Positions 1 to 11,251 of a stretch of 64,000 nt of DNA are shown one piece after another. The notes under the pieces were generated by a model. That model was not told the origin of the DNA and did not search any database. It saw only the letters and a program-made list of their open reading frames with translations. Position numbers and translations under genes: made by a program. Origin of the DNA: Macrophomina tecta (lineage: Eukaryota > Ascomycota > Dothideomycetes > Botryosphaeriales > Botryosphaeriaceae); assembly GCA_024180945.1 (NCBI GenBank), contig JAKSGN010000038.1, positions 3,162,001 to 3,226,000 of the forward strand, in the 5' to 3' direction. Numbering within the stretch: position 1 is the first letter of the stretch; each line of letters opens with the position of its first letter.

Positions 1-254
1 GCGGTGGTGGGAAGCGCGGGCACGCGGCTACTGCGACGCCGATGAAGGCGGATCCGGACGATGATGACGCGTTCGTCCCGGAGACGGGCAGTGGGAGGGG
101 CAAGAGGAGTAAGGTGGATGATGAGCCGTATAGGCCGAAGGGAGGCAGCAGCCGTCCGAGTAAGAGGAAGAGGGAAGACGGCGAGGCTGGCGCCGGGCGC
201 GGAGGCAGGAAGAAGGCGGCCAGAGGCGGAGCCGCGGCCGCCGCTGCCTCGTAG
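1..254 (+). CDS. 3' end of a basic, disordered protein (partial)
   Basis: An open frame enters from the left edge (codons in phase with position 3) and stops with TAG at 252-254. The roughly 83 visible residues are low-complexity: an acidic run (DPDDDDAF), then Lys/Arg/Gly-rich segments such as RPSKRKRE and GRGGRKKAARGG, ending in an alanine tract. The basic KRKR and RKK clusters look like nuclear localisation or nucleic-acid-binding tails, which is inference. No conserved domain lies in the window, so the family cannot be named. The 5' part is outside the window. Confidence 0.6.
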   Translation, partial: GGGKRGHAATATPMKADPDDDDAFVPETGSGRGKRSKVDDEPYRPKGGSSRPSKRKREDGEAGAGRGGRKKAARGGAAAAAAS

Positions 255-807
255 GAAACATGGCTCCAGGGGTTTCAGGCGTTTGTATGAATAGCTGTGG
301 GATGCTCGGTTGAAATATTGGACAGTTCAATGGCTTTTGCACGGAGGGATACCATCGGGGGTGGAATTGCACATGAGACTGGAACGGCGCGTCAAGTCAG
401 AACGATAAAAAGTCTCCGTAGGTCAATGATAATCATGGAAAACTAGCGAAACAAAGGCAATTCAGATATGCGGCCCAGGCTGGACGATATGAAGAGCCTG
501 ACGCGTGGCGCTGGCAACGTAGTACTCAGACCTACTTGACTCGGCACGAGATGCAGGAACGCGCAGGTCGCATCTCTTGACCTGCAAACCCACTCTTACG
601 CGCAGATCGCCAAACCCGGGGAAAGAAAAGCGAAACGGGATCGACTCATGTGTGTGCGGCGCGGGTGCGCGCGCGCAAAGATGCCTGCTAGTGCGCGAGC
701 CCGTCGTCCAACAACATCTCGGCTCAGCTCAGCTCACAAACTCCACTCGCTCACTTTCTCCTCACCCGCCCAACCAGTCCCCTTCAACATGCCGATTCAG
801 CGCGACT
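255..807. other. Intergenic: 3' flank of the first gene and promoter of the CorA-like gene
   Basis: No convincing coding exon. The last 150 bases before the ATG at 808 are pyrimidine-rich with CTCAG-type repeats, as in many filamentous fungal leaders. A reading frame is open upstream of the chosen ATG from 577 but has no coding character. Confidence 0.5.
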
Positions 808-2897
808 ATGGATAAGCCCAACCGAGAAACCCACGTCGACTGGAGGGCCGACCCCTACTGGCGCCAGCGCCGCATCTCGCCCGCACAGCTCCTCGTCCAG
901 GACATCCGCCTCGAAGGCTGGCGCCAGGATGTCGGGCCCATGCTCGAAATCAAAGAAGTGCTATCGTCCAGTTTGCTGCCGGACCTGATGGAAAGGGATC
1001 GCTTGAGGAAGGAGGTCGATGTCAGCCGCTGGGTGCAGAATCGGTCGGAGCAGTATCATTTCAAGAGCTTGGTCGCCGAGTATGGGTGGCTGAATGTGCT
1101 GCGGAACAGCGGCGTGCAGAAGAGCGTGGGCGATCCGGAGGGGTGGCGCAAGTGCAGGTGGATGTAAGTTGGGTTGAGAACGTCGGGATTGCAGAGCGTC
1201 GAGCGCTGATATGGGGCAGACATATTTCGAGCAAGTTTTCGGAATACCTTGAAGGGGTGAGCAGACCTATTTTCTTTACCATTTTCTTTTTTTTTAAAGT
1301 TAGTGCGAACAACCGCTCCTGACAGCTTTAGTGTCTTCTTGGATTTTCGGATTGGAGCATCAATCCGGCGCGCGTCATTGCAGCGTTCCGCAAAATGGAG
1401 CTTTGCATCTACCAAAATGGGCGCTTCTCGAAGCACGGGCGATACTTCTCACCTTTCGTGCAGCGGCTTGTCCCCGATAACGATCCCGACAACAGCGGAG
1501 ATGGCGATTACCCCATGCTAATTAGCGTTCCCTTCCTTGACTGGACTGTCGGGGGTGAGACACCGCCGCTACGCTTTCAAGTCGACCCGCGAGAAGGATT
1601 TCAGTCAAGCAGGGGCTCCTCGCATATGCTAAGATCTCTGCTGCAATACTTCTACAGGCTCGAAGATACCACTGACCGCGAGCACAACCAAGTCTTCACG
1701 AAGCATCGGCCTTGGATCAACGACCGAGATCTAGATTTGAAAGTCCGCAGTCTATACGGTCACTATCCATGCGGCCTTAACGTCGACGAACTATGGATTC
1801 TAGTCATTGATGCTCGGCACATCGTGACTTTCTCAAGCAACCAGAGCTGGAAGTCTCGTTGGCCTCCGTTACAATTGGCATCCAGAATTGCCGAGGTCTC
1901 TTTCCGCGGCATCCGCAACAGCTTCTTCCGCTCGGAACAAAACCCGGATTTCACTGCCATGACGCATGCTGTGGCTTGTCTCAGTGGTGCTGTCGGAATG
2001 TTGCACAGGAGTTTCTGGTCCGATCTGAAACTGTGCTTGGTGGATCGGTATGCGGGATATCTGGGTCATCTGGTATGCATGTTTCCGGATGCTGAGCAGT
2101 CAATGACAGGCCACTAACAGCAGCGTGCACGTCTTCAGCAATATCGTTTGCACCGTTCTCCAAGCACCCGTCTCGTCATGGATCTACTACAGGTGCAGGA
2201 AGAGCTGAACATCATTATCCAGATGACAGAGCAGCAGCTTGACATCATTTCACGGCTGCAGGATATTCTTGAAACACACGAGCCCATAATCTCCGAACAC
2301 ATGTCCATCAAAAGCCGCCCGCGATCACGCGGCATTCCCGAGCGGCGTCACGGGTTGCCGGCAGAAGACAGCACGCTGCCACCATTCTTCCGCGCCACAT
2401 ATCGCCAGCTTTCGTCGTCATCCCTGGAACACCCGGTGTCTCAGCTCTTAGAGAACTTGCAGCGCGAATACGTGGACCTGTGTGACCTGCGCGACAATAG
2501 CAACAATCTCTTGAACCGCACCATTCAGCTGGTCAATATGAGGCTGGAGGACCATGGCAAAGCAATCCTCGTCTTCACCATCGTCACCGTCATATTCCTG
2601 CCGTTGTCGTTCGTCACGAGTTTCTTTGGCATGAATTTCTCGGATATCCGCGACATGGATCAGACACAAAGATTGTTCTGGATCGTGGCAGCGTCGGTGA
2701 CTGTAGGGGTGGTTGGCTTGGCCTCATTCCTAGCTTTCTACGGTGGGGACATTGTGGAGGCTTTTATGGACTGGCGCGAAAGCCGAGTTGCACGCAGGAG
2801 AACTAAGCTGCCTAAAGTGCGTCGCCGCAATAGACCGACAGGCGCTACCAGCTTCGAGGTCCTAGATGTATCTGGCCCGGCGAGCCATTACTCATGA
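808..2897 (+). CDS. CorA-like Mg2+ transporter family protein
   Basis: Modelled as four exons, 808-1163, 1220-1256, 1332-2072 and 2121-2897, giving 636 residues. Two membrane segments sit near the C-terminus; the first ends in the GMN signature (FFGMNF), which forms the selectivity loop of CorA channels. A long cytosolic N-terminal part with a helical stretch before the membrane region is usual for fungal CorA-like proteins. The 37-nt exon 2 and the acceptor at 1329-1331 were chosen because the nearer CAG (1323-1325) puts a stop directly after the junction. The branch point CTAAC precedes the last acceptor. These fungal proteins are often only CorA-like: divalent metal transport is the family role, not shown here. 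The start ATG at 808 is the first after the pyrimidine-rich leader. Confidence 0.85.
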
Positions 2898-3132
2898 CCA
2901 GCTACTGCGATCATGGATGGCCTGCGCGGAGACGCGACTTGCAACGCTCATTCAAGTAAGTATTTACAGGCTTGCAATTTTCCCGCACTTCTCGGCAATA
3001 CTCGAGCAGGCGTGTGGATTTCGCGTCAGCGCATGCAGGAAAGCATCACTAGCGCAAATCCATTTCGATAAGCTACAGACTGCAGCCTCTTGCACTCAAT
3101 CCAAAGCAGCTTGAGAGTTTCGGATTCTGCGT

Positions 3133-3912
3133 CTACTCAGCCTCCAAGAAGCGCTTGAACCAGGCGACCGCAGCATCCTTTCCTCTGACCAGAGCATCCC
3201 TCTCGCCCGGCACCCTCTCATCACCCCTCGTGAAACACGCGTGCTGAACGCCTGGGAAGTGTTGATAGTCGAAGGGCACCCCAGCCGTCAAACCGACTTC
3301 GAACGTCCTCTTCTTCAGCTCGACGGAGTACACGGGATCGTGCTCGGGCGCTAGCATCTGGAAGGGGACGCCCACGGCGTCGATGTCGGCCCCAGTCAGA
3401 AAGGTCGGGTGGCCGGCAGAGATGCAGTCGACGAGCTTCTTCTCGCCGCCGTTGAACTCCCTCGCGCCCAGCCTGAAGACGGCCCAGCCGCCGTAGCAGA
3501 ATCCCACGGCGCCCACCTTTTCGAAGCCCTCGTCATCCTTCAGCGCGCGTGCGCAGGCGAGGATCTCGCCCTCGCGCGCGTCTCGCCCGTTCGGGCGCAT
3601 GAAGCCGGAGACGTCGAGCTCGTCCCACCGGCCGGCGAGGATGGGCTCGAATGGGAGGGTCTTGCCGCCGAAGAAGTCGGGCAGGTAGACTGTGCAGTCG
3701 GCTTCTCTGGCGTAGGCGTCGGCGAGGAGGCGAGTATTCGGGAAGGTCCAGCCGAGGAGGTCGTGGATCAGGAGCACGGCGCGGGTGGGATTGGTGCCGG
3801 CGATGTAGGCTTGGTTTGAGGCGAGGGTGCCGGCGCGGCCCGTGGGCTGGCCAGAGGACCAGACGGAGCCGGTCAGACAGCAGCTGTGGGGGACAAATGA
3901 AGGACCTGCCAT
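3133..3912 (-). CDS. Dienelactone hydrolase family protein
   Basis: Single-exon gene of 259 residues, the usual size for the family. It is an alpha/beta hydrolase with the cysteine nucleophile in GFCYGG (Cys139), acid in PEHDPVY (Asp192) and histidine in PGVQHACFTRG (His224), the triad of carboxymethylenebutenolidase-type enzymes that open lactone rings. Several fungal members are unassigned cytosolic hydrolases, so the substrate is unknown. It lies tail-to-tail with the CorA-like gene, 235 bases apart. The ATG at 3912 gives the typical N-terminus with a Cys-Cys pair (SCCLTG). Confidence 0.9.
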   Translation of the reverse strand: MAGPSFVPHSCCLTGSVWSSGQPTGRAGTLASNQAYIAGTNPTRAVLLIHDLLGWTFPNTRLLADAYAREADCTVYLPDFFGGKTLPFEPILAGRWDELDVSGFMRPNGRDAREGEILACARALKDDEGFEKVGAVGFCYGGWAVFRLGAREFNGGEKKLVDCISAGHPTFLTGADIDAVGVPFQMLAPEHDPVYSVELKKRTFEVGLTAGVPFDYQHFPGVQHACFTRGDERVPGERDALVRGKDAAVAWFKRFLEAE

Positions 3913-4730
3913 TTTCTCTTCCTTCTTTTTAGGTTGGCGATGCTGTTTCGAGTGGCTGGACTGAAATGGGCTGTTGCCGGGGAGGTGACAGAGTAAACGA
4001 TCAAGACGGGATTTCCTTGCTCGAGGGAAGATATGTGCTGTCTTGCCGCCAGTCAGCCCCCGCTTCTCGTCCCCGCAATGCGTGGTCGCTCGGTGGGAGA
4101 GCCGGGTTTAGGTCAGATTAGATAGTGTTTTGCTGTTTCGGGTTACCGACAGCGCCTCATCAGGTGGCACATCCGGGGTTCGGCCGGCGACGGCTGCTTG
4201 CTCACCTCCACTGCCGATCGAAACATTCTGGAATGTGACGGCATCTGTTTGTGGGGCAGGGCGTCTGGCATGTCGTTTGCCTTGAGACAGCTGGCAGCGG
4301 TATCCCCGCATGTCACTCGGCGGACGGCGCGCCCCACACAGCACCCGCCAGCTTTATCACGACCTCAAACCAAGAGAGACATGTCTGCACGGTTTTTGGG
4401 CTCACGCGGCATTGATCTATCTGGCGCACCAACAGCGATGCGTCATTTGGCCGTAGACAACACAGTCCTGGGCTGTTGTCTCAGCCGGACAATGCCCGCG
4501 CACGGCCGTTGTCACCCTTCAGCAAGCATGCACGCAGTCTGTCTCTCTTGTTTGCGCCGCGCATCCAGGCGGCGGCAGCTTCGCCCTACTTCCTCTGTCG
4601 CAATCATCGCAGCTCTATATTAGCGTCTCTGGACATGCGCGGAATGCAGCGGGCTGTAGTTGCGATCAGCCCCCTTTCCGAACCTTGCAATTTATTTCAC
4701 ACGCGGCCCGTTCGTAAATCGTAACCCGGG
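3913..4730. other. Intergenic: divergent promoter region, hydrolase / CCCH protein
   Basis: About 820 bases between divergently transcribed genes. Open frames exist on both strands (for example 4198-4623) but none shows a conserved motif or splice-supported extension. No further structure seen. Confidence 0.5.
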
Positions 4731-6785
4731 ATGCCTCACCCCACCGCAGTTGAATTAACGCCTTCCGGCTCCCCGACGCCGTTGCTGCCCCTTTACAAGA
4801 CCCGCCCCAACTGGTTTATACAGCGCGACAACGGCGCCTATGTCCCCGTCATCCCCGTCGACGAGCTGCCGCCCGACATCGAGCTCGACGGCGCGCCGCG
4901 TGAGCTGAAGATGGACGACGCGCAGGGAATGAGGTTCCTGGAGCGCGTGCCGCTCAGTGGACAGACCTACACTTTGGCGGTACGTCCTTTTTTTGTTTTT
5001 TTATGTATATACAACCTTTCCATAACCTTTTTTTCTGCGATTGAGCTTTTCGTTCTAACAATGGGCCGCAGAGAAGCGGCAAGGTGGCCGAGGAATGGAA
5101 TCGCCGCCACTCACAGCACCACTACACGCGCAGCCAGACGTCGTTGCGCCCGCTGAGATTGAGTGCCTCCGCCCGCCCGAGCATCGTCGACGCGGGCGAG
5201 CGCGGCCACGCCCGCACGCAGAGCGAGAATGTCTTTGTACGCGACGCCTGCAAGATCCCCCCCCATTCCGACTTTTGCCGCTGACACGCCCTCCCAGGCA
5301 AAACCGTTTCCAATCGCACCAGTACCATCAGCACCACCCATCATCACCGGCGACCCCGGGCCTAAGACGGGCTCGCTGTTGGAATCCCGGCCCCTCCCGC
5401 CGTCCGGCCGCGAACCAGATCTCAGTAAGAAGGAGTACTGCACCTACTGGATCAAGACTGGCGAGTGCGACTTCATGCAGCAGGGGTGCCTGTTCAAGCA
5501 CGAGATGCCGGATCTGAAGACGCTGCGGGAAAAGGTCGGCATTGGGAGCGTGCCGCATTGGTATCAGGTCAGGTGCGCGATGGCGAGGAGGGAGGACGCG
5601 AGAAAGAGCTTGGGAGACGGATTGGAGTGGGTTGGTGGGGAAGTCGTGCAAGAAGAGGACGAGGACGCGGACGCGAGCGGGAGTGAGCACGGGGAGGCGG
5701 TGGAGGAGAGGGAGAGGTTGAAGCGGGCGGACACTATGCCGCCGTGGTTCCGCGCGCCGGACGATGATGTGAGGAAGATGGTCGAGAGGGAGCAGGTTGA
5801 TATGGAGACTTCGGTGCAGGCGCAGCAGAAGCAGTCCGCCCACCACGACGACCTCATTGACCCCTCCACGCCCGCCGAGAACACCAACCCCGCCACCACC
5901 GCCCTCCCCGACCGCACCCGCGCCAGAAAGGGCCCCCTCATCCCGGCCACGCGCCTCCCCTCCAGCGCGCCACCTCACGCCCGCAGCGTCAGCGAAGCCC
6001 AAGCCGATATCTTCAAGCTCATGCGCTCCGCCCACACGGCGGCGCCGCCGTCGCGCCCGCCCTCGGGCCTCTCCAGAATATCCACCACAACAACAACGAC
6101 CTCCATCCCCTCGCCCAGCACCCTCCGCCACAGCCGCACCATCACCAGCCAATTGCCAACCGCCACAACACCGCCGCAGGCTCGCCACACCACGCCCCGC
6201 AAACGCATCCCCGAAACGAAGCGCTACTTTCCGCACCCGACGCCCCCGGCGGCCAGCGCACCCGCCCTCTCCCCCTCGACGAGCTCTTCCATCTCCAATA
6301 CCTCGTCGACCTCGTCGCCCACCACGCCCCTCTACCCGGCCTCCGCTATCCCGACCCCGACGAGCAAGCGCGCGAGCGCGTTCATCCACGACCAGGACGC
6401 CACCGCGTACCTCTCCGACGCAGCCGCGGCGGCCGTTCCGCCGTCGAGGCTGCCGGCGCCGAGGGTTGCCGTTGCAGCTGCCGGCACGCAGGGGAGCGCG
6501 GTCAAGCGCGCGGCGCCGCCGAGGCAGCGGGCGTTGTTTTCGCCGGGCGCGGAGCAGGGCGGGTTGGGGAGAGCGAGGTTTGCCGGTGCTGCGGGGGCGG
6601 TGGAGGGAGAAGAGGTTGGGGATGAGGATGATCATGACGGGCCGAGTTTTGAGTCGCGGGGCGTTGTCAGGGCGGAGCTGAAGGGTGGGAGGACGAGAGG
6701 GGGCAGTGGTGGTGCGAGTGCCGTCGGGAAGGCGGATGGCAAGGGGGCGGCACGGGAGACGAAGGTGCCGGTGAAGGTGAAGTAG
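4731..6785 (+). CDS. CCCH-type zinc finger protein
   Basis: Three exons, 4731-4979, 5072-5236 and 5298-6785, give 633 residues. The second intron (61 nt, GTACGC to CCCAG, branch CTGAC) was placed because it joins the SENVF frame to the frame carrying the finger. One zinc finger of C-x8-C-x6-C-x3-H spacing (YCTYW ... GECDF ... GCLFKHEMP) lies near residue 185. It is followed by a segment ending near VPHWYQVRCA, then a long disordered Ser/Thr/Pro-rich region and a Gly/Lys-rich tail. CCCH fingers usually bind RNA, so a role in mRNA metabolism is likely but inferred. A 435-codon antisense frame over exon 3 is a base-composition shadow. Confidence 0.82.
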
Positions 6786-7963
6786 AGGTGGAAGGGCTGG
6801 AGGTGCCTGTGGTATGTTGGCTGTTCTGAGCTTCGTTTGGTTTCCTTTTTGATATCAGTGGGCGGGTAGGTAATGCCGTCTCCCTTTGCGACATAGAAAA
6901 TTCATAATGCGCTCCAAAAGAGTCACTACCATCCAATATCGAAGTGTAAAAAAAAAAAAAAAAAAAAAAAAGGGGAAACAAAGAAAGAGCCGGCTGGTGT
7001 TAGTCGGCCGACCAACTTCAAACTTCCAGGACCCCACTCGTCACAATAAGTTTGCGCTGAACGGCCGGCAGTGCACAGGCATGCGGACGTAGGTGTCCCA
7101 GAAGAACTGTGACGCGTGGGTCCAGACGACTGCCTCCGCTCCGTGCGCTTTCTGCACTAACCGAGCGGACTTTTTTTTTTTTTTGAGGTGGCTTTAGCCT
7201 CGGGAGCTAGTTAAGGACGAATGAGATTACGGATGATTGTGCAAAAACTCTTTTTCACGAGAAAGTATGCGGACTGCACTGACGTTTTTACGCAGGAGCT
7301 TCCTGGGGCGGAGGCGTCCCATTGGCTAGCTCGGGGCTTCGGTACCGAGCGGCGGATCTGACGCCAACGCTAGTCCGTGTCGTAATGACAACGCCAGGAA
7401 GCTGACGCTTGCAGGCGTTCCTACGACCCCTCAATCATTCATCCTTTACCCGCCATATTTGCTTCCATCGGGTAAGAGTCATAAGACTTCTCAGCATGCT
7501 GCGATGTGGTCTGGACCGCTGAGCTTTGGCTCATCATCTCCCGCGGCCCCCCGTCGGTGGTGCGCTGTAGCTACCCGACGACTTTCTCCGGATCTGCAGC
7601 CACATCCCGTCGACAGAAAATAGCATGCATCCCCGCCGTCCGGAGATGCTCGTGGTCTGACGGTGGTGCCACTGCGAATTGAACGCCGCCTGGCTGGGAA
7701 CGAGTTGATGCCGTCAGCCGGCGTCCTTCAGCGCCGTCTCTTTGCGGGCGCGGACTGTCGGGGCACCGATAGAAACGCGGCCCTGGCCGACTTGCCGACT
7801 GCTGCCTGAGTCGCACTATCCAAGCCACGCCCGCTCCCGAACTTATAAGGCCCACTTGCCGGCGCGACAACGGTTTGGCTTATGCTCCGAACAGCACTGC
7901 CCGTCCAATTCGCCTTGTGATACCCATCGTTAGTGCCTATCTCCTTCACGCACCACCATAATA
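6786..7963. other. Intergenic with A24 and T14 runs
   Basis: Nearly 1.2 kb without a supportable exon. It holds a 24-base A run at 6948-6971 and a 14-base T run at 7171-7184, and ends in the promoter of the cytochrome b5 reductase gene. Confidence 0.55.
7842..7849 (+). promoter_or_regulatory. Probable TATA box of the cytochrome b5 reductase gene
   Basis: CTTATAAG lies about 115 bases before the ATG at 7964, in an otherwise GC-rich promoter. Position and sequence fit a TATA element; the transcription start is not known. Confidence 0.4.
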
Positions 7964-8900
7964 ATGGCACTCCGCCCAATAAGAGCAAACCTCGGCGCCG
8001 TCGCCGCAGCAGGCATCGGAGCCGGCCTGCTCTACACCTACTTCAAGCCCAAATCGCCCACCGTCTTCGGCAGCTTCAACCCGCAATACCTGCGCCTCGA
8101 ATCCGTCGACGAAGTCAACCACAACACTAAGCGCCTGCGCTTCGCATTCCCCCGCCCAGACGATCTGTCCGGCCTGCCGTTGACCTGTACGCAGACCCCC
8201 AATGCCCTCCCATCACCCTATTACCGCAACATCCTCGGAAACTAATTTTTGTTTTCTCTCCTTTTCGACAGCCTCCGTCCTCACCCTCTCCTGGCCCGCC
8301 GGCCGCCTCACCCCCGTCGCCCGCCCCTACACGCCCATCACCCCGGCCACCACTCCCGGCCACCTCGACCTCCTGGTCAAGCGCTACCCGGACGGCAAGC
8401 AGTCCACCCACCTGCACTCGCTCGCGCCGGGCGACTCGCTCGCCTTCGTCGCCGCCCTCCCCGGCTTCCGCTGGACGCCCAACGCCTTCCGGCACGTCAC
8501 CTGCATCGCCGGCGGCGCCGGCATCACGCCCATCTACCAGCTCGTGCACGGCATCCTGGCGAATCCCGAAGACAGCACGACGGTCAGCGTCGTGTACGGC
8601 GCGAATAGCGATGCCGACGTGTTGCTGAAGGACGAGTTGGACGAGCTGGCGCAGCGCTTTCCGGGCAGGCTGGCGGTCACGTACACGGTCAGCAGCGGCG
8701 GGGAGGGCCGTCCGTTTCGGACGGGGCACGTGACGAAGGCGCTGTTGGAGGAGGTGGTGGGCCGGGGGGAGAGGGTGGGGACGAAGGTGTTTGTGTGCGG
8801 GCCGCCGGGCATGGAGGAGGCGTTGGTCGGGAAGGGCAGGCATGCGGCTGGGATTTTGGGCGAGTTGGGGTTCGGCCGGGACCAGGTGTATCGGTTTTGA
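7964..8900 (+). CDS. MCR1: Mitochondrial NADH-cytochrome b5 reductase
   Basis: Two exons, 7964-8186 and 8272-8900, encode 283 residues; family members are usually near 300-325. The N-terminus carries one hydrophobic anchor (residues 8-26, AVAAAGIGAGLLYTY) after basic residues, as in outer-membrane/intermembrane Mcr1. FAD-binding RPYTPI (residues 92-97) is followed by a flavin/pyrophosphate segment (STHLHSL), the NADH-binding GGAGITPIYQL and the C-terminal CGPPGM motif (250-255). The enzyme passes electrons from NADH through FAD to cytochrome b5 or to ergosterol-pathway and ascorbyl-radical acceptors. The microsomal paralogue CBR1 shares the motifs; the short anchor followed directly by the reductase domain favours Mcr1. 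Confidence 0.88.
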
Positions 8901-9381
8901 GAGGCGGGGGGATTGGAACAGGGTTGTCTGGCGCGTGTGTTTTGGGCGATGGGTTCGGTGTGAAAGATCAACTCCACTGGTTTTATTGTTCTCTTTAACA
9001 TGTTTGGTAGATTCCGTAGACTCAGAGTGGCGCTTGAAAGCACCCTGTGCACTATTTTTTTGAACGAAAAGACGTTCCCGAAAAATAAAAATTTAACAAC
9101 ACACACACACACACACTATATATGTATATATATATTTTTAAAGCCCACTATGCGTACTGACCTTGTGCTTCTCTCCATCTAACCTGCTTGTGCCTTCGCG
9201 GCCGGCACAGAAACACTGAAGTCGGCGCCTGCCTTGCTGACAAACGACGGCTGCGGATCAACGTGCCGGCATTTTGAAATCACGACCGCGGTTGATTTCA
9301 TATATATGGGGCAGCCACTTCAACTCCTCATTCGACGATACAGTCGCCAACGTAACCGGGGCTCAATTTTTGTGGAAGACT
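8901..9381. other. Intergenic, convergent 3' flanks
   Basis: Contains the AC/TA microsatellite listed separately; no exon seen. Confidence 0.5.
9099..9137. repeat. AC then TA microsatellite
   Basis: About eight AC units run into an imperfect TA tract. Simple sequence in the shared 3' flank of convergent genes. Confidence 0.8.
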
Positions 9382-10098
9382 TTACAAGAGTGTGGCAGCT
9401 CCAATGGTTATAGTGGCAAGGAGTCCAAGCGCAGCCCTTTTAACAGCAATAGTCTCAGCTCCAGATGTAGCAGAAGAAGATGGAGAGGAGGATGCGGACG
9501 CCGAAGCACCCTTCTCCGCATTTTGGGCTTGCTTCTCTTGCTCCAGGCTGTTGCACTCCGTCACAAGCGTGGTGTTTGACTGCATACTCTGGAGCATCGA
9601 AGAGGCGGAGGCGATCTTTTCGTCGATTTTGGTCTGGTTCTTGGCCTTGTCGAGGAGCTCTTGCTTCAGGGTCGAGTTGCTGGACGCATCCACGAGCTTC
9701 TGAAGCTTTGCCATCTGCAACCCGTCAGCATTTAGTATCCGTATAGCATTGCCGCATCTTACCTGCTTGCAAGAGGCCTTGAGTTCCTCGTGCGCGTCGA
9801 CCACCTGACAGGTCCCAACAAGAGTGGCGTTGGCCGACATTGCTTGCAGCTTGGCGGCTGCACCGTCAAGCTCTTCCTGGGCTTTGGTCTGATTCTTTGC
9901 CCGGCTGAGGAACCTGTCGGTTTCGGTCTGGTTGGCCGCGATTTCCGACAGAGCGGTCAACTTGGCCATCTTGTGGCAGGCGTGGACTGTGGAGTTGAAC
10001 GCATCGTCCGTCCCGTTGGAGTTCCTCTCATGGACTTTGGCGGCACAGCCGATGGCAAGCGCTCCGAGGAAGATGGCGGTGATGGAGTGGAAGTGCAT
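9382..10098 (-). CDS. Secreted two-repeat protein with likely GPI anchor
   Basis: Two exons on the minus strand, 10098-9763 and 9714-9382, give 222 residues. A signal peptide (HSITAIFLGALAIGCAA) precedes two internal repeats, residues about 41-97 and 110-166. Each is bounded by cysteines exactly 56 residues apart (Cys41/Cys97, Cys110/Cys166), starts with CxxMAKL and has AKNQTK at the same offset. A Ser/Ala-rich tail and a hydrophobic C-terminus (ALGLLATITIGAATLL) suggest a GPI signal. Several Asn-x-Ser/Thr sites fit a glycosylated surface protein. The 48-nt intron is a multiple of three, but only its removal makes the two repeats match. I do not recognise the family; function unknown. Confidence 0.8.
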   Translation of the reverse strand: MHFHSITAIFLGALAIGCAAKVHERNSNGTDDAFNSTVHACHKMAKLTALSEIAANQTETDRFLSRAKNQTKAQEELDGAAAKLQAMSANATLVGTCQVVDAHEELKASCKQVRCGNAIRILNADGLQMAKLQKLVDASSNSTLKQELLDKAKNQTKIDEKIASASSMLQSMQSNTTLVTECNSLEQEKQAQNAEKGASASASSSPSSSATSGAETIAVKRAALGLLATITIGAATLL

Positions 10099-11251
10099 GA
10101 TTGATTATGATGAGTCGAGATTAAGTTCGAGTTGATTCGATGAAGATGGATCCCGTCCAAAGGTACGAAAGAATAGATTGACCAATGGCGTGCCAGCACG
10201 ACAATGGCGAGAGAAGAATGAGGTGTTGGATTAGTTGCTGCTGTTGGCTGCGTGTATCCTTGGCGCATGCGTCCTGGCTTTATAAGGGCAGAAATACCAG
10301 TGCCTCTGGCACAGTAGCTGACATGTGTCTCACCGATGCTACCGATAGTCGTCAGCATCGCGTAGAACTACCCCCGCCAACTGCCGTTGAATCGCCTATG
10401 AGGCTGATTCAGTGCCAGCTCCCTGTCAGGGGCCATTGGCCAGCGAGTGGTAGCGGTTGATGGGACACGGCAGCTGGATATTCTAGAGTTACGGGTGATG
10501 GCGATGAAACCACAAACGGATTTCACGTTGCCAAGGACGCGCGTAAAGCGCCAAGTAAACAGTTTCACAGCTCTCAAAGGGAATTTCAACTGCGCATTTG
10601 TGTCTCAACGGTATGACGCTATCCAGTGTTGGCTGGTGTAGTTGATCCGAAACACGGTTTGCGGCTCGCACAGTGTCAGATTGCCAAGACTATTGAGTTG
10701 CCTGTTACGAATGCCCGACTGGCCGACGCCGTCGGAAAGTTCTACCGATCAAAAAAAGAATTTCGTTCTATTAGCGCTACCTAGACTGCAAATGCCTAGC
10801 GTCAGCCGGAGCACTCCCCGTTCCCCGCAGTATTCAAACGTAGAAGCATGGCCCTCAGACACTACGGCCGCGCGTCGCAAGAACATAATCCACCCGCTTT
10901 GCATCGGCATCCGATCAATATGAGGCTTTTAACCAATCACACTCGAATTATGGGGCTAAAATATTATATCTGCAAGAAGTAATGGAGAGTCGTCAGAATC
11001 TTAAGCATGCTCATCCATACGCTCACCAAGCGAAGCGCTAAGCTCTTAAAGTTTCAATCTCCGCAACTGCCGAGCGGGACCGTCACCAGTAAAGCGCGTT
11101 GTAAGGGTTGAAGTTGGCACAAGTGTGTGAAGCTAATGTTTATCGTGACTATGCCCTCCATATCGCTGACTCAACCACCCCTCTGAATCAGTCTCCTCAC
11201 TCGGTAGGAGTACTAATTCCGGACAGCGTCCACAGCTTGAGCAAAGGCACC
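10099..11251. other. Intergenic: promoter of the two-repeat protein gene and 3' flank of the next gene
   Basis: About 1.15 kb, moderately AT-rich, with no coding signature. Confidence 0.5.
10279..10286 (-). promoter_or_regulatory. Probable TATA box of the two-repeat secreted protein gene
   Basis: Reads CTTATAAA on the minus strand about 180 bases before the ATG at 10098. Assigned by position and sequence only. Confidence 0.35.

Noticed and set aside
5328..6635. 435-codon open frame antisense to the CCCH gene
   Set aside because: Arg/Gly-rich shadow produced by GC-rich codons of the sense exon; no motif, and the sense strand carries the zinc finger and valid introns.
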